Shown here: piece by piece, positions 23,944-32,973 of the stretch
Position numbering within the stretch: position 1 is the stretch's first letter
Layout of the letters: each line of letters starts with the position of its first letter
Origin: Lachnospiraceae bacterium
GTDB taxonomy: Bacteria; Bacillota; Clostridia; Lachnospirales; Lachnospiraceae
Assembly: GCA_017442865.1 (NCBI GenBank)
Contig: JAFRXK010000017.1
Location: 1-64,000, forward strand
DNA: 64,000 bases
Direction of reading: 5' to 3'
Notes under the pieces: model-generated
Seen by the model: the letters and a program-made list of their open reading frames with translations, nothing else
Told to the model about the DNA's origin: nothing
The model's database searches: none
Position numbers and translations under genes: made by a program

Positions 23944-25833
23944 ATGTTGCTTGAAAACATTAAAAGTACAGGTGATATAAAGAAGCTGTCGTTAGATCAG
24001 CTTGATAAGCTTGCGGACGAATTAAGAGAGTTTATTATAGAAAAGACAAGCGAACACGGAGGACATTTAGCTTCAAATCTTGGCGTTGTGGAGCTTACAA
24101 TTGCGCTGCATTATGTGCTTGACCTTCCGGAGGATAAGATTGTCTGGGATGTAGGACATCAGTCTTATGCACATAAGATACTTACCGGAAGAATGAACGA
24201 TTTTGATACCTTAAGGCAGTATAAAGGCTTGTCAGGCTTTCCAAAGACACGCGAGAGCAAGTGTGATGCGTTTAATACAGGTCACAGCTCGACTTCAATA
24301 TCGGCGGGAATAGGTCTTGTAGAAGCTGCACGTCTTTTAGGCAGGAAGTCAACGGTAGTATCGGTTATCGGCGACGGGGCGCTCTCCGGAGGCATGGCAT
24401 ACGAGGCGCTGAATAATGCTTCAAAGCTTGACAGGAATTTTATCATTATTTTAAATGACAATAATATGTCTATTTCGGAAAGCACTGGCGGACTTTCAAA
24501 ATATCTCACAGACATACGTACCGCACCTAAGTATAACGACCTTAAAAGCGAGGTCACAAAGTCATTGAAGAAGCTCCCGGTGGTCGGAGATTCAATCAAG
24601 GAGAGCATTTCACGTACAAAGATGGGTATAAAGCAGCTTGTTGTTCCTGGTATGTTTTTTGAGAATCTTGATATAACCTATGTTGGTCCGTATGACGGAC
24701 ACAATATACAAAAGCTTATCAAGGTACTTTCGGAGGTTAAGAAGTTTAATAAACCGATAGTCGTCCATATCCACACGAAAAAGGGCTGTGGTTATGAGCC
24801 GGCAGAGAAATATCCGACAAGATTTCATGGGATTGAGCCATTTGATATTAAAACCGGCATCCCTATAAAGAAAAAGGAATTTATTTCGTGGACAGACGCT
24901 TTTTCGCATACGATATTAAATCTGGCAGAGGCGGATAAAAGAATTGTTGCTATTACTGCAGCCATGCCGGAGGGCACAGGCCTTAAAAAGTTTGCGACAA
25001 CATATCCTGACAGGTTTTTTGATGTAGGTATTGCCGAGGAGCATGCAGTAACCTTTGCCGCAGGTATGGCGCAGGGCGGTCTTAAGCCGGTTGTTGCAAT
25101 ATATTCATCATTTTTCCAGAGAGCATATGACCAGATTGTACATGATGTCTGTCTTCAGAATCTTCCAGTCGTATTTGCTGTTGACAGAGCGGGAATTGTC
25201 GGCAGGGACGGAGAGACACATCAGGGTATATTTGACCTGACCTTTTTCGGAACGCTCCCAAACATGACGGTTATGGCTCCTAAGAACAAATATGAGCTTC
25301 GTAATATGCTTAAATATGCTTTTAGATTAAATTCGCCGGTTGCAATAAGGTACCCGAGAGGAACGGCATATTCAGGGCTTAAGGAGTATGATTCACCGAT
25401 TGAATACGGAAAGAGCGAGATTATATGTGAGGGCAGGGATATTGCAATTATTGCCGTAGGCAATATGATTGAGACTGCTCTTGAGGTAAGGGAGCAGCTT
25501 CGTGAGAATGGATTTGAAGCGACACTTGTTAATGCACGCTTTGTTAAGCCTTTTGATACACAGATGCTTGACAGGCTTTCGCTGAACCATCATATATTCG
25601 TTACTATAGAGGAAAACATTCTGGCGGGAGGCTTTGGAGAGAGAGTCACCGAATATGTTTCACAGAAGCATCTGGGTGTTAATATGATGAATTTTGCAAT
25701 AGAAGATACATTTGTCGAGCATGGAGATGTTAATTCGCTCAGAAGGATGCTTGGACTGGATGCGCCTTCTATAACTCAGAGAATACTTTCGGAATGTGCA
25801 AGGCTTGATGAGGATATGGACAATCCTTTTTAA
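23944..25833 (+). CDS. dxs: 1-deoxy-D-xylulose-5-phosphate synthase
   Basis: The 629-aa thiamine-diphosphate enzyme has the full family pattern: ASNLGVVELTIALHYVLD, VWDVGHQSYAHKILTGR, the TPP-binding GDGALSGGMAYEALN, NDNNMSISESTGGLSKYL, the second-half GIAEEHAVTFAAGMA and IRYPRG. It makes DXP from pyruvate and glyceraldehyde-3-phosphate, the first step of the MEP pathway; ispF of the same pathway is at 35184. CGGAGGAA precedes the ATG. Confidence 0.97.
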   Translation: MLLENIKSTGDIKKLSLDQLDKLADELREFIIEKTSEHGGHLASNLGVVELTIALHYVLDLPEDKIVWDVGHQSYAHKILTGRMNDFDTLRQYKGLSGFPKTRESKCDAFNTGHSSTSISAGIGLVEAARLLGRKSTVVSVIGDGALSGGMAYEALNNASKLDRNFIIILNDNNMSISESTGGLSKYLTDIRTAPKYNDLKSEVTKSLKKLPVVGDSIKESISRTKMGIKQLVVPGMFFENLDITYVGPYDGHNIQKLIKVLSEVKKFNKPIVVHIHTKKGCGYEPAEKYPTRFHGIEPFDIKTGIPIKKKEFISWTDAFSHTILNLAEADKRIVAITAAMPEGTGLKKFATTYPDRFFDVGIAEEHAVTFAAGMAQGGLKPVVAIYSSFFQRAYDQIVHDVCLQNLPVVFAVDRAGIVGRDGETHQGIFDLTFFGTLPNMTVMAPKNKYELRNMLKYAFRLNSPVAIRYPRGTAYSGLKEYDSPIEYGKSEIICEGRDIAIIAVGNMIETALEVREQLRENGFEATLVNARFVKPFDTQMLDRLSLNHHIFVTIEENILAGGFGERVTEYVSQKHLGVNMMNFAIEDTFVEHGDVNSLRRMLGLDAPSITQRILSECARLDEDMDNPF

Positions 25834-25904
25834 ATAATTATTTTTTATGAAAAGATTTTTACTGCTGTCTGTGCTGTCAGCATGGTGGCAGAACGGAGAT
25901 TATA

Positions 25905-26705
25905 ATGAAAGAACGACTTGATATACTTCTTGTAAAGAAGGGACTTGCTGCATCACGCGAAAAAGCAAAGGCCATGATTATGTCAGGCAATATATTTGTA
26001 AACGGACAGCGTGAGGATAAGGCCGGAACGACATTTGATGAGGCTGTTATCATTGAAGTCAAGGGAAACACCTTAAAATATGTGAGCCGCGGCGGACTTA
26101 AGCTTGAAAAGGCTGTAGACTGCTTCGGCGTAAAGCTGGATGGCAGAATTTGCATGGATGTAGGCTCTTCTACAGGCGGGTTTACAGACTGTATGCTGCA
26201 AAATGGCGCAGTAAAGGTATATGCGGTTGATGTCGGACACGGGCAGCTTGACTGGAAGTTAAGACAGGATGAAAGAGTTGTATGCATGGAGCGGACGAAT
26301 ATCCGCTATGTGACGCCTGAAGATATTGAGGATTCAATAGAATTTTCTTCAATAGATGTATCATTTATATCGCTGACAAAGGTTCTGCTGCCGGTTAGGG
26401 AGCTGCTTACGCCGGACGGTGAGGTTGTATGTCTTATAAAGCCTCAGTTTGAGGCAGGCCGCGAAAAGGTTGGTAAAAAGGGCGTTGTAAGAGATAAAGC
26501 AGTTCATTTCGAGGTTATAAATAAAATAATTGAATATGCAAAATCTATAGGATTTGGTATACTTAATTTAGATTTTTCACCTGTCAAGGGACCTGAGGGT
26601 AATATAGAATATCTTATATATCTTAAGAAAAATTGTTCAGACGATTTACCAGAGGGAATAGATCCGCAGGTGATTGTTGATAAAGCACATGAATGTTTAG
26701 ATTAA
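25905..26705 (+). CDS. tlyA: TlyA-family rRNA 2'-O-methyltransferase / hemolysin-like
   Basis: The 266-aa protein has an N-terminal S4 RNA-binding domain (ERLDILLVKKGLAASREKAK). An FtsJ-type methyltransferase domain follows, with SAM loop DVGSSTGGFTDCMLQNGA, YAVDVGHGQLDWKLRQ, SIDVSFISLTKVLLPV and IKPQFEAGREKVGKKGVVRD. TlyA enzymes methylate 2'-hydroxyls of 16S C1409 and 23S C1920 and affect capreomycin sensitivity. It is the Bacillus YqxC equivalent, in the same place between dxs and argR. Confidence 0.95.
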   Translation: MKERLDILLVKKGLAASREKAKAMIMSGNIFVNGQREDKAGTTFDEAVIIEVKGNTLKYVSRGGLKLEKAVDCFGVKLDGRICMDVGSSTGGFTDCMLQNGAVKVYAVDVGHGQLDWKLRQDERVVCMERTNIRYVTPEDIEDSIEFSSIDVSFISLTKVLLPVRELLTPDGEVVCLIKPQFEAGREKVGKKGVVRDKAVHFEVINKIIEYAKSIGFGILNLDFSPVKGPEGNIEYLIYLKKNCSDDLPEGIDPQVIVDKAHECLD

Positions 26706-26720
26706 AGGATATGTGATAAT

Positions 26721-27584
26721 ATGAACAAATTATACATTATTGTTAATATGGACAAGGACCCAAAGCTTGCCGTTACGGACAGGATTATTGAATATCTGGA
26801 CAGAAAAGGAATTGATTATTTCATTAAAAAGACATATCCTTATTCTGAAGATGTCAATTTAAGGAGCGTGACAAAAGACGAGATTCCCAAGGATACTGAT
26901 TTTATTATTATTCTTGGTGGTGATGGTTCATTCCTCCACTCGGCAGTTGCGCTTGCCGAATTAAATATTCCTGTTGCAGGACTGAATCTTGGGACGCTCG
27001 GATACCTTTCGCAGTTTAACACAGACAGATTCGAACAGGAATTTGACGAGATGCTTTCCGGTGCGTATTTTATTGAAGAACGCATTATGATTGCAGGCGA
27101 GCTAGTAAGAGAGGGCAGGATTATAAAGCAGGATATAAGCCTGAATGACGTTGTTGTAAGAAGATGCGACGGCCTGAGCGCTATCAAGCTTAATATAAGC
27201 CTGAATGGCTCTAAGATGAGAAGCAGCATGAGCGATGGTCTTATTGTTGCAACGCCTACAGGCTCTACGGCATATAATCTTTCAGTCGGAGGTGCAGTAA
27301 TTGAGCCGGGGGCAAGAGTCATGGCAATAACGCCCATAGCGCCGCATTCGCTTTCTGAAAGGAGCGTTATTGTTGCTGATGATTCAGATATTGAGATTGA
27401 ACTTGCTTCAATACCGAGAAATGAAGCGGCAGACATACTTATTGGATTTGACAGCAAGTTCATGACGCAGATGAAGCCGGGAGATGTTTTAAAACTCAGA
27501 AAAGCAGATAACAGCATTAAATTAATACGACTCAATGAGTATAATTTTTTTGATGTTTTGCATAGTAAAATGAACGCAGATTAA
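26721..27584 (+). CDS. nadK: NAD kinase
   Basis: The 287-aa protein carries GGDGSFLHSAVALA (substrate GGDG motif), GLNLGTLGYLSQF, MSDGLIVATPTGSTAYNLS and a C-terminal beta region (SERSVIVADDSDIEIEL). It phosphorylates NAD to NADP. It lies 15 bp after tlyA, in the position seen in many Clostridia. A 231-aa open frame on the opposite strand is a shadow. Confidence 0.96.
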   Translation: MNKLYIIVNMDKDPKLAVTDRIIEYLDRKGIDYFIKKTYPYSEDVNLRSVTKDEIPKDTDFIIILGGDGSFLHSAVALAELNIPVAGLNLGTLGYLSQFNTDRFEQEFDEMLSGAYFIEERIMIAGELVREGRIIKQDISLNDVVVRRCDGLSAIKLNISLNGSKMRSSMSDGLIVATPTGSTAYNLSVGGAVIEPGARVMAITPIAPHSLSERSVIVADDSDIEIELASIPRNEAADILIGFDSKFMTQMKPGDVLKLRKADNSIKLIRLNEYNFFDVLHSKMNAD

Positions 27585-27633
27585 AAATACACATAAAAAA
27601 GGGCCGCCTTTAAGGCTGGGGAATGGAGGAAAT

Positions 27634-28092
27634 ATGAAAATTGAACGACACAGTAAAATTGTAGAACTTATTGGCAAGCATGATATTGAGACACAGGATG
27701 AGCTCGCTAAGCTTTTAAATAAATGCGGTTTCAATGTTACACAGGCTACAGTGTCAAGGGATATCAGAGAGTTGAAGCTATACAAAATTTCAACCTCAGA
27801 CGGAAAGCAGAAGTATGCCGTTTTAGAGAACAGCGAAAACAATCTAAGCGAGAAATATATAAGAGTGCTTAAGGATTGTTTTGTTTCCATTGATATGGCG
27901 CAGAATATTCTTGTGATTAAAACAGTTCCCGGTATGGCAATGGCAGTTGCTGCGGCACTTGATGCAATATCATTTCAGGAAATCGTCGGAAGCATTGCGG
28001 GTGACGATACCATTATGTGTGCCGTAAGGACAGTGGACGATACCATTCTTGTTATGGAGAAGATAAGGAAACTGGTAATCTCTAAGGAGTAG
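27634..28092 (+). CDS. argR: Arginine repressor ArgR/AhrC
   Basis: The 152-aa protein has the N-terminal winged helix (HDIETQDELAKLLNKCGF, VTQATVSRDIRELKLYKI) and the C-terminal hexamerisation and arginine-binding domain (TVPGMAMAVAAALDAISF, GSIAGDDTIMCAVR). It represses arginine synthesis and activates catabolism when arginine binds. No arginine genes are in this window. The gene belongs to the conserved tlyA-nadK-argR-recN order, and GGAGGAA stands before the ATG. Confidence 0.96.
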   Translation: MKIERHSKIVELIGKHDIETQDELAKLLNKCGFNVTQATVSRDIRELKLYKISTSDGKQKYAVLENSENNLSEKYIRVLKDCFVSIDMAQNILVIKTVPGMAMAVAAALDAISFQEIVGSIAGDDTIMCAVRTVDDTILVMEKIRKLVISKE

Positions 28093-28103
28093 GAGGGATT
28101 AAT

Positions 28104-29789
28104 ATGCTGCTGAGCATACATGTGAAGAATTTTGCATTGATTAATGATGCAAATATTACATTAGGAGAAGGACTCAACATTTTAACCGGCGAAACCGGCG
28201 CAGGAAAGTCAATATTAATTGATGCGGTAAATGTTGCACTCGGTGCAAAAAATGTTAAGTCTGCTATTAGAAGCGGTGAGGAAAGCGCACTTGTTGAGCT
28301 GGTTTTTGCAGAGGATAACGGCGAACGCCTTGATTTACTTGAAGAGATGGACATTTATCCGGAGGAAGGCACGATAATAGTTTCTAAAAGAATATACAAT
28401 GGACGCAGTATCTGCAAGATAAACGACGAGACAGTAACCGCATCTAAGATTCGCATTGCAACATCACTCCTAATCGATATTCACGGGCAGCATGAACACC
28501 AGTCATTATTGAACAAATCAAAGCATCTGGAGATTCTTGATGAATACTGCAGGGAAAGCTTCGGAGATATTAAGGACAATCTCGAAAAAGCCTATAAGGA
28601 ATATTCGAGGCTTGGTGATGAGCTCGACAGCTTTGAGATTGATGAAGAAGAACGCATCAGGGAGATGGATTTCCTGCGTTATGAGATTAATGAAATTGTT
28701 AATGCAGGCTTAAAGGATGGCGAGGAAGAAGAGCTTACCAATGAATTCAGAAGAATGTCCAATGGCAGAAGCATTATTGAAGCGTTAAATGAAGCAGTAA
28801 AGCTCATAGGTTATGACACCTATGACGGTGCAGGCGAGCACATTTCAAAGGCGGTGAGGTTCGTTAAGGACGCTTCATCACTTGATGAAGAGCTTAATGA
28901 AATATCAGACCAGCTTGAATCCGCAGACGATATTATTTCGGGTATATGCCGCGATATAAATACATATATGGACTCTTTCGTATATGATGAAAAGGCGCTT
29001 CTTGAAATTGAAAAAAGGCTTGATATTATACACGGACTGCAGGCAAAGTATGGTGCAACCTATGAAAAAATTACTGAGGGATTAAGCGACAGACAGGACC
29101 GCCTTGAGATGCTTGAGCAGTTTGAGGAAAGGAAAGCGGCAATTGAGGATGCTTATGTTGAGGCAGAAAGCAAGGTTATCGGCTATGCCTCACAGATTTC
29201 AGCAATAAGAAAAAGAGAGGCGGCTGTGCTTACAAGGCTTATTAAAAACACCTTAAAGGACCTGAATTTCCTTGACGTCCGGTTTGATATTGACTTTTCA
29301 AAGAAGGACGGAGTCGGAAAAAACGGTTATGATGAGGTTGAATTTCTTATTTCGACTAATCCAGGAGAGGAGCTTAAGCCTTTGGCGCAGGTTGCTTCCG
29401 GCGGAGAATTGTCGCGTATAATGTTAGCTATAAAAACCGTACTTGCCGACAGTGATGATATTGAGACGCTTATATTTGATGAGATCGATACAGGCATAAG
29501 CGGCAGAACTGCGCAGAAGGTTGCTGAAAAGCTCGGACTTATCGCTGCAAAGCATCAGGTAATATGCATAACGCATCTTCCGCAGATTGCGGCGATGGCA
29601 GACACACATTTCAGAATTTTAAAGACAGTTGAAAACGGAAAGACTGTTACGAAGGTAGAAAAGCTTAACGATGTACAGCAGACGGAGGAGCTTGCAAGAC
29701 TTTTAGGAGGTGCAGCCATAACAGGAGCAGTCATGGAAAATGCTCGCGAGATGAAGAAGCTCGTAAAAGAATATAAAAAACAAATATAA
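28104..29789 (+). CDS. recN: DNA repair protein RecN
   Basis: The 561-aa SMC-like ATPase has Walker A TGETGAGKSILIDAVNVALG, a long central coiled coil, the ABC signature ASGGELSRIMLAIK and Walker B LIFDEIDTGISG. HQVICITHLPQIAAMA follows near the end. RecN gathers at double-strand breaks early in recombinational repair. It is 11 bp after argR and ends the housekeeping run before spoIVB. No LexA-like palindrome was seen close to it. Confidence 0.97.
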   Translation: MLLSIHVKNFALINDANITLGEGLNILTGETGAGKSILIDAVNVALGAKNVKSAIRSGEESALVELVFAEDNGERLDLLEEMDIYPEEGTIIVSKRIYNGRSICKINDETVTASKIRIATSLLIDIHGQHEHQSLLNKSKHLEILDEYCRESFGDIKDNLEKAYKEYSRLGDELDSFEIDEEERIREMDFLRYEINEIVNAGLKDGEEEELTNEFRRMSNGRSIIEALNEAVKLIGYDTYDGAGEHISKAVRFVKDASSLDEELNEISDQLESADDIISGICRDINTYMDSFVYDEKALLEIEKRLDIIHGLQAKYGATYEKITEGLSDRQDRLEMLEQFEERKAAIEDAYVEAESKVIGYASQISAIRKREAAVLTRLIKNTLKDLNFLDVRFDIDFSKKDGVGKNGYDEVEFLISTNPGEELKPLAQVASGGELSRIMLAIKTVLADSDDIETLIFDEIDTGISGRTAQKVAEKLGLIAAKHQVICITHLPQIAAMADTHFRILKTVENGKTVTKVEKLNDVQQTEELARLLGGAAITGAVMENAREMKKLVKEYKKQI

Positions 29790-29867
29790 TTAAAACAATA
29801 CATCAAGAAAAGAATTTACTGTTTGTTTTAAAGTTAATAAATCAAATCCGATAGGTTTAATTTTCTA

Positions 29868-29896
29868 GTGTGATTTTCGTACATTACCGCATACTA
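29868..29896 (+). promoter_or_regulatory. Candidate forespore sigma (F/G-type) promoter of spoIVB
   Basis: CATACTA at 29890-29896 is a perfect match to the sigmaG -10 pattern CATWHTA. GTGTG at 29868-29872 matches the -35 GHATR in four of five places at 17 bp. Forespore expression of spoIVB is known in Bacillus. Confidence 0.4.
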
Positions 29897-29923
29897 AGGG
29901 TAAAAGTATTTAAGGAGGAATGT

Positions 29924-31219
29924 ATGAAATCCAGAAAAAACTATCGGATTTTTTTAATATGCTGGCTTATTATAGCTGTATTAATGTTTGTTTTTTATTT
30001 TTATTATCTAATTAACAAAAACATACCACAGATTATTTATCTGACAAAAGGCGAAAAATACAGGCTTAATATTGAAATGCCTGTATCGGCGGATATAAAC
30101 AGTGAAGATATTGAAGCATCATATAATATTGCGCCTAAGGCTGCAAATAATATTGAAATCAAAACATATGGCAGTAAGTTTTCCGGAGAGGATATTGTTG
30201 TTTCAGGGGAAAATGTAGGAACAGGAAGAATCAATCTTAAGCTTTTTGGAATATTTGCACTTACCGATGTTGAGGTCAGGGTTACTGAGAAGCTTGATGT
30301 TTACCCCGGGGGGCAGCCGATAGGAATATATCTGGATACTGACGGAATCATGATTATAGGGTCAGGTGAAATAATTCTTTCTGACGGTTCAAAGGCTGAG
30401 CCTGCATATGGAATAGTAAATGCGGGCGATTATATATTAGCAGTAAATGGCGACAGTATAAGCTCAAAAGAGGAATTAACACAGTATATTGCGCAATCAG
30501 AAGGACGAGAGGTTGTTTTAACGTTGAGAAGAAAAGAATCTATTATTAATGTTAAAGTAAAACCATTGAGGTGTAATGACGGATGTTATCGAACAGGAAT
30601 CTGGGTTCGTGACAACACACAAGGCATTGGAACACTAACATTTGTTTTAGAGGATAGCAGGTTTGCGGCATTAGGACACGGAATCAGTGACGTTGATACA
30701 TCACAGCTTATAGAGGTTGATAAGGGAGCGCTTTATGATGCATGTATATTTGAAATTATTAAAGGAGAAAATGGTAAGCCGGGCTCTCTCGTAGGAAGTA
30801 TTGACTATAGCGAAAAGACATTTGAAGGCTATATTCTTGCAAATACAAACGAAGGCGTTTTTGGTAGTATAAAAGATGTTTCGGCATTTATAAAGGATAA
30901 AAAAACATTGCCTGTAGGATACAGTCAAAACGTAAACAAGGGAAAAGCATATATTGTATGTTGTATAGATGGATACATGAAAAAATTCGAGATAGATATA
31001 GAAAAAATAGATTTTAATTCAAAATCAAATAAAAATATGGTTATACGAGTTGTCGATAATGAGCTGTTAAATACAACCGGAGGAATTATCCAGGGAATGA
31101 GCGGCTCACCTATAATACAAGATGGAAAAATGATAGGTGCGGTAACCCATGTTATGGTAAATGATCCTTCCAGAGGATATGGTATATTTATAGAAAAAAT
31201 GCTGGAATCGTGCGAGTAA
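29924..31219 (+). CDS. spoIVB: SpoIVB serine peptidase (S55)
   Basis: ATG 29924 follows AAGGAGGAATGT; the frame opens earlier at 29870 without an RBS. The 431-aa protein has an N-terminal membrane helix (IFLICWLIIAVLMFVFYFYY), a PDZ domain (PAYGIVNAGDYILAVNGDSI) and the S55 peptidase domain. His is in RFAALGHGISD and Ser in IIQGMSGSPIIQDGKMIGAV. SpoIVB is secreted from the forespore and cleaves SpoIVFA to trigger pro-sigmaK processing. Unlike the usual arrangement, spo0A does not follow; the next gene reads on the minus strand. Confidence 0.95.
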   Translation: MKSRKNYRIFLICWLIIAVLMFVFYFYYLINKNIPQIIYLTKGEKYRLNIEMPVSADINSEDIEASYNIAPKAANNIEIKTYGSKFSGEDIVVSGENVGTGRINLKLFGIFALTDVEVRVTEKLDVYPGGQPIGIYLDTDGIMIIGSGEIILSDGSKAEPAYGIVNAGDYILAVNGDSISSKEELTQYIAQSEGREVVLTLRRKESIINVKVKPLRCNDGCYRTGIWVRDNTQGIGTLTFVLEDSRFAALGHGISDVDTSQLIEVDKGALYDACIFEIIKGENGKPGSLVGSIDYSEKTFEGYILANTNEGVFGSIKDVSAFIKDKKTLPVGYSQNVNKGKAYIVCCIDGYMKKFEIDIEKIDFNSKSNKNMVIRVVDNELLNTTGGIIQGMSGSPIIQDGKMIGAVTHVMVNDPSRGYGIFIEKMLESCE

Positions 31220-31221
31220 AA

Positions 31222-31455
31222 TCATCTGTTAAAGTTTAGTAGATTCATTGCAGGTACTTCAAGGAAGTCTGCAATATTAAGTAAAGTATCTAGTGAAATT
31301 GATGTGTGTATGTTTGGTGCTTCAATATTGCTTAAATGCGTTCGGCTTATATTAACAGCTTCTGCCAGCTGAAGCTGGGTTATGCCCTTAAGCTTCCTGT
31401 AATATGCAATGTTTAAACCAATAATTTTGTATTCTTGTGTTCTTTTTAAGTTCAT
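31222..31455 (-). CDS. Small XRE-family HTH regulator beside the sortase module
   Basis: The 77-aa protein (start ATG 31455, with a GGGGTGA site upstream; GTG 31464 is an alternative) is one Cro/CI-type HTH: GLNIAYYRKLKGITQLQLAE, then NISRTHLSNIEAPN and LDTLLNIADFLEVPAMNLL. Its stop is 3 bp from the convergent spoIVB stop. It is divergent to the surface-protein gene at 31600, and the space between them holds a perfect inverted repeat on that gene's promoter. Repression of the surface module is therefore the natural hypothesis. Confidence 0.88.
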   Translation of the reverse strand: MNLKRTQEYKIIGLNIAYYRKLKGITQLQLAEAVNISRTHLSNIEAPNIHTSISLDTLLNIADFLEVPAMNLLNFNR

Positions 31456-31509
31456 TGTCTTCACCCCATCTTTATTTTATAAAGATTATTGACACTAATA
31501 AACAATATA

Positions 31510-31564
31510 AAACTTTGCTTTTGCAATATTGGGTATTGCAAAAGCAAAGTTTTTGTGCTATTAT
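31510..31564 (+). promoter_or_regulatory. Promoter with perfect 19-bp-arm inverted repeat over its -35
   Basis: Arms at 31510-31528 and 31534-31552 are exact reverse complements (right arm TATTGCAAAAGCAAAGTTT), with a 5-base centre. A promoter overlaps the right arm: -35 TTGCAA at 31536-31541, 17-bp spacer, -10 TATTAT at 31559-31564. A regulator bound to the repeat would block RNA polymerase. The same repeat could fold as a hairpin only in a transcript starting further upstream. Confidence 0.75.
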
Positions 31565-31599
31565 TTAAAATAATTAAAAATTCTAATGGAGGAATGACC

Positions 31600-32211
31600 A
31601 TGAAAAAAAGATTTTTAGCATTATTATTAACAGTTGTAACTGTTTTAGCATTTTCAATTAATGCTTTTGCAGCTACAGGAGTTAGTGCCGGAGAGCAGTC
31701 TTTACTGGATTTCGGTAAATCTAAGGCTGAAAAATATGATGTTGCCGATACTAAGTTGTTCAAAGCTTATTATGATGAGGTTTCAAGATATTTAGCAGCT
31801 AATAAAACTGATTTAAGTGATGATGCTGTAAAGAAGCTTCTTGACCTTGCAAATGTTGAGGCTGGTAAGATTGAAAAGGTTCTTGCTGAATACAACACAA
31901 CATCTCTTACAGTGCTTCACAAGCAGCACCCACAGGTATGGGAAGACTTATGGAATGAAGTAAGAAACGATATCACACCGGAAGTTTTACAGTTTGGTGT
32001 TATTGTATCTGCTGATGTTAAAGAACATTTATTTACATTGTCTGATAAGGATGGAAATCCTATTTCAGGTGGCGACGACCCTATTCATTGGACAGGTGAG
32101 ACATCATCAAGAGTACCTGTAGCTGCTACAGTTTCTGTATTGGCAGCAGCTGTTGCTGGATGCTTATTTGTTGCATATAAGAAGAAAATAATCGGCTCGA
32201 AGGAAGCATAA
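31600..32211 (+). CDS. Secreted surface protein with variant sorting signal IHWTGE
   Basis: ATG 31600 has GGAGG seven bases upstream; longer frames run into the operator. The 203-aa precursor has a signal peptide (MKKRFLALLLTVVTVLAFSI, cleavage near AFA-ATG). The mature domain is mostly helical and of unknown family (around residues 26-155; SRYLAANKTDLSDDAVKKLL). The C-terminal sorting region is IHWTGE (162-167), then a hydrophobic stretch (173-193) and KKK. The layout equals LPxTG proteins, but Leu-Pro is replaced by Ile-His. The sortase encoded next door is the expected enzyme. Codon use resembles highly expressed genes (simple, AT-rich, few rare codons), suggesting abundance when switched on. 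Confidence 0.85.
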   Translation: MKKRFLALLLTVVTVLAFSINAFAATGVSAGEQSLLDFGKSKAEKYDVADTKLFKAYYDEVSRYLAANKTDLSDDAVKKLLDLANVEAGKIEKVLAEYNTTSLTVLHKQHPQVWEDLWNEVRNDITPEVLQFGVIVSADVKEHLFTLSDKDGNPISGGDDPIHWTGETSSRVPVAATVSVLAAAVAGCLFVAYKKKIIGSKEA

Positions 32212-32228
32212 TTTACATGAGGGGTAGA

Positions 32229-32972
32229 ATGAGAACCGTCAAAAAAGTAATGGCATATATTTTTATGCCATTACTTTTTCTGGCGTTAGATGTTTCTGTT
32301 TCATACATATTATTTCAGCCCCTTATAGAAGATGTAAAGGGCTACGCTAATCTGCTTTTACTTGATGATGTACCTGATTTTGCTCAAAATAATGACGAGA
32401 TTGAAAAGGACAGGCTGATAGAAGAGTTCAGAGACAGCAGAAACAAGTATGTTGCTGAGGATGATAATAATACTGAAAATAATGTCGAGGATGAAACCAT
32501 AGAAGCAGAGGAGAAACAGATATATATTCCACTTTCTCTTATAGAATGGCCAAACTATGGCGATCCGTATGCATGGATAAAATGTGAAAGACTTGGAATA
32601 GACTCTGTTTTGTATTATGGAGATGGATATGAACTGCTTAGAAAGGGCGTAGGACAGTATATTGGAAGCTATATTCCGGGATACGGACGGCCTTTGATGA
32701 TTAGCGCCCATAACACAAAACAGTTTGAACCGTTACAGTATATTGAAATAGGTGACGTTATTGAAATTACAACCGGGTATGGAGATTTCAAGTATCAGGT
32801 GGATGATATCCAGATACTGCTTGCTACAGATATAAATGCTTACGATATGCAGAAAGAGGAAGAGCAGCTTATAATGTACACCTGTTATCCGTTCGAAAGG
32901 TTATCTACAAGGCACAAATACAGATATTTCGTATACTGCAGTAAAATTTCAGGACCGATATTGGAGCAATGA
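32229..32972 (+). CDS. Sortase, probably class D-like, dedicated to the neighbouring substrate
   Basis: ATG 32229 follows GAGGGGTAG; ATG 32217 is also in frame. The 247-aa protein has an N-terminal membrane anchor (residues 8-28), a highly acidic linker (around 50-96) and a sortase domain. The catalytic triad is clear: His161 in LMISAHNTKQF, Cys219 in IMYTCYPFERL and Arg232 in HKYRYFVYC. Sortases cleave sorting motifs between Thr and Gly and attach the protein to cell-wall precursors. It is 17 bp after the substrate gene. The class is inferred from the TCYPF surround and topology. Confidence 0.9.
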   Translation: MRTVKKVMAYIFMPLLFLALDVSVSYILFQPLIEDVKGYANLLLLDDVPDFAQNNDEIEKDRLIEEFRDSRNKYVAEDDNNTENNVEDETIEAEEKQIYIPLSLIEWPNYGDPYAWIKCERLGIDSVLYYGDGYELLRKGVGQYIGSYIPGYGRPLMISAHNTKQFEPLQYIEIGDVIEITTGYGDFKYQVDDIQILLATDINAYDMQKEEEQLIMYTCYPFERLSTRHKYRYFVYCSKISGPILEQ

Positions 32973-32973
32973 T

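Noticed and set aside
26840..27535. 231-aa open frame on the minus strand opposite nadK
   Set aside because: It is a shadow of nadK's codon pattern, rich in Ser/Leu/Ile, with no RBS and no family motif.
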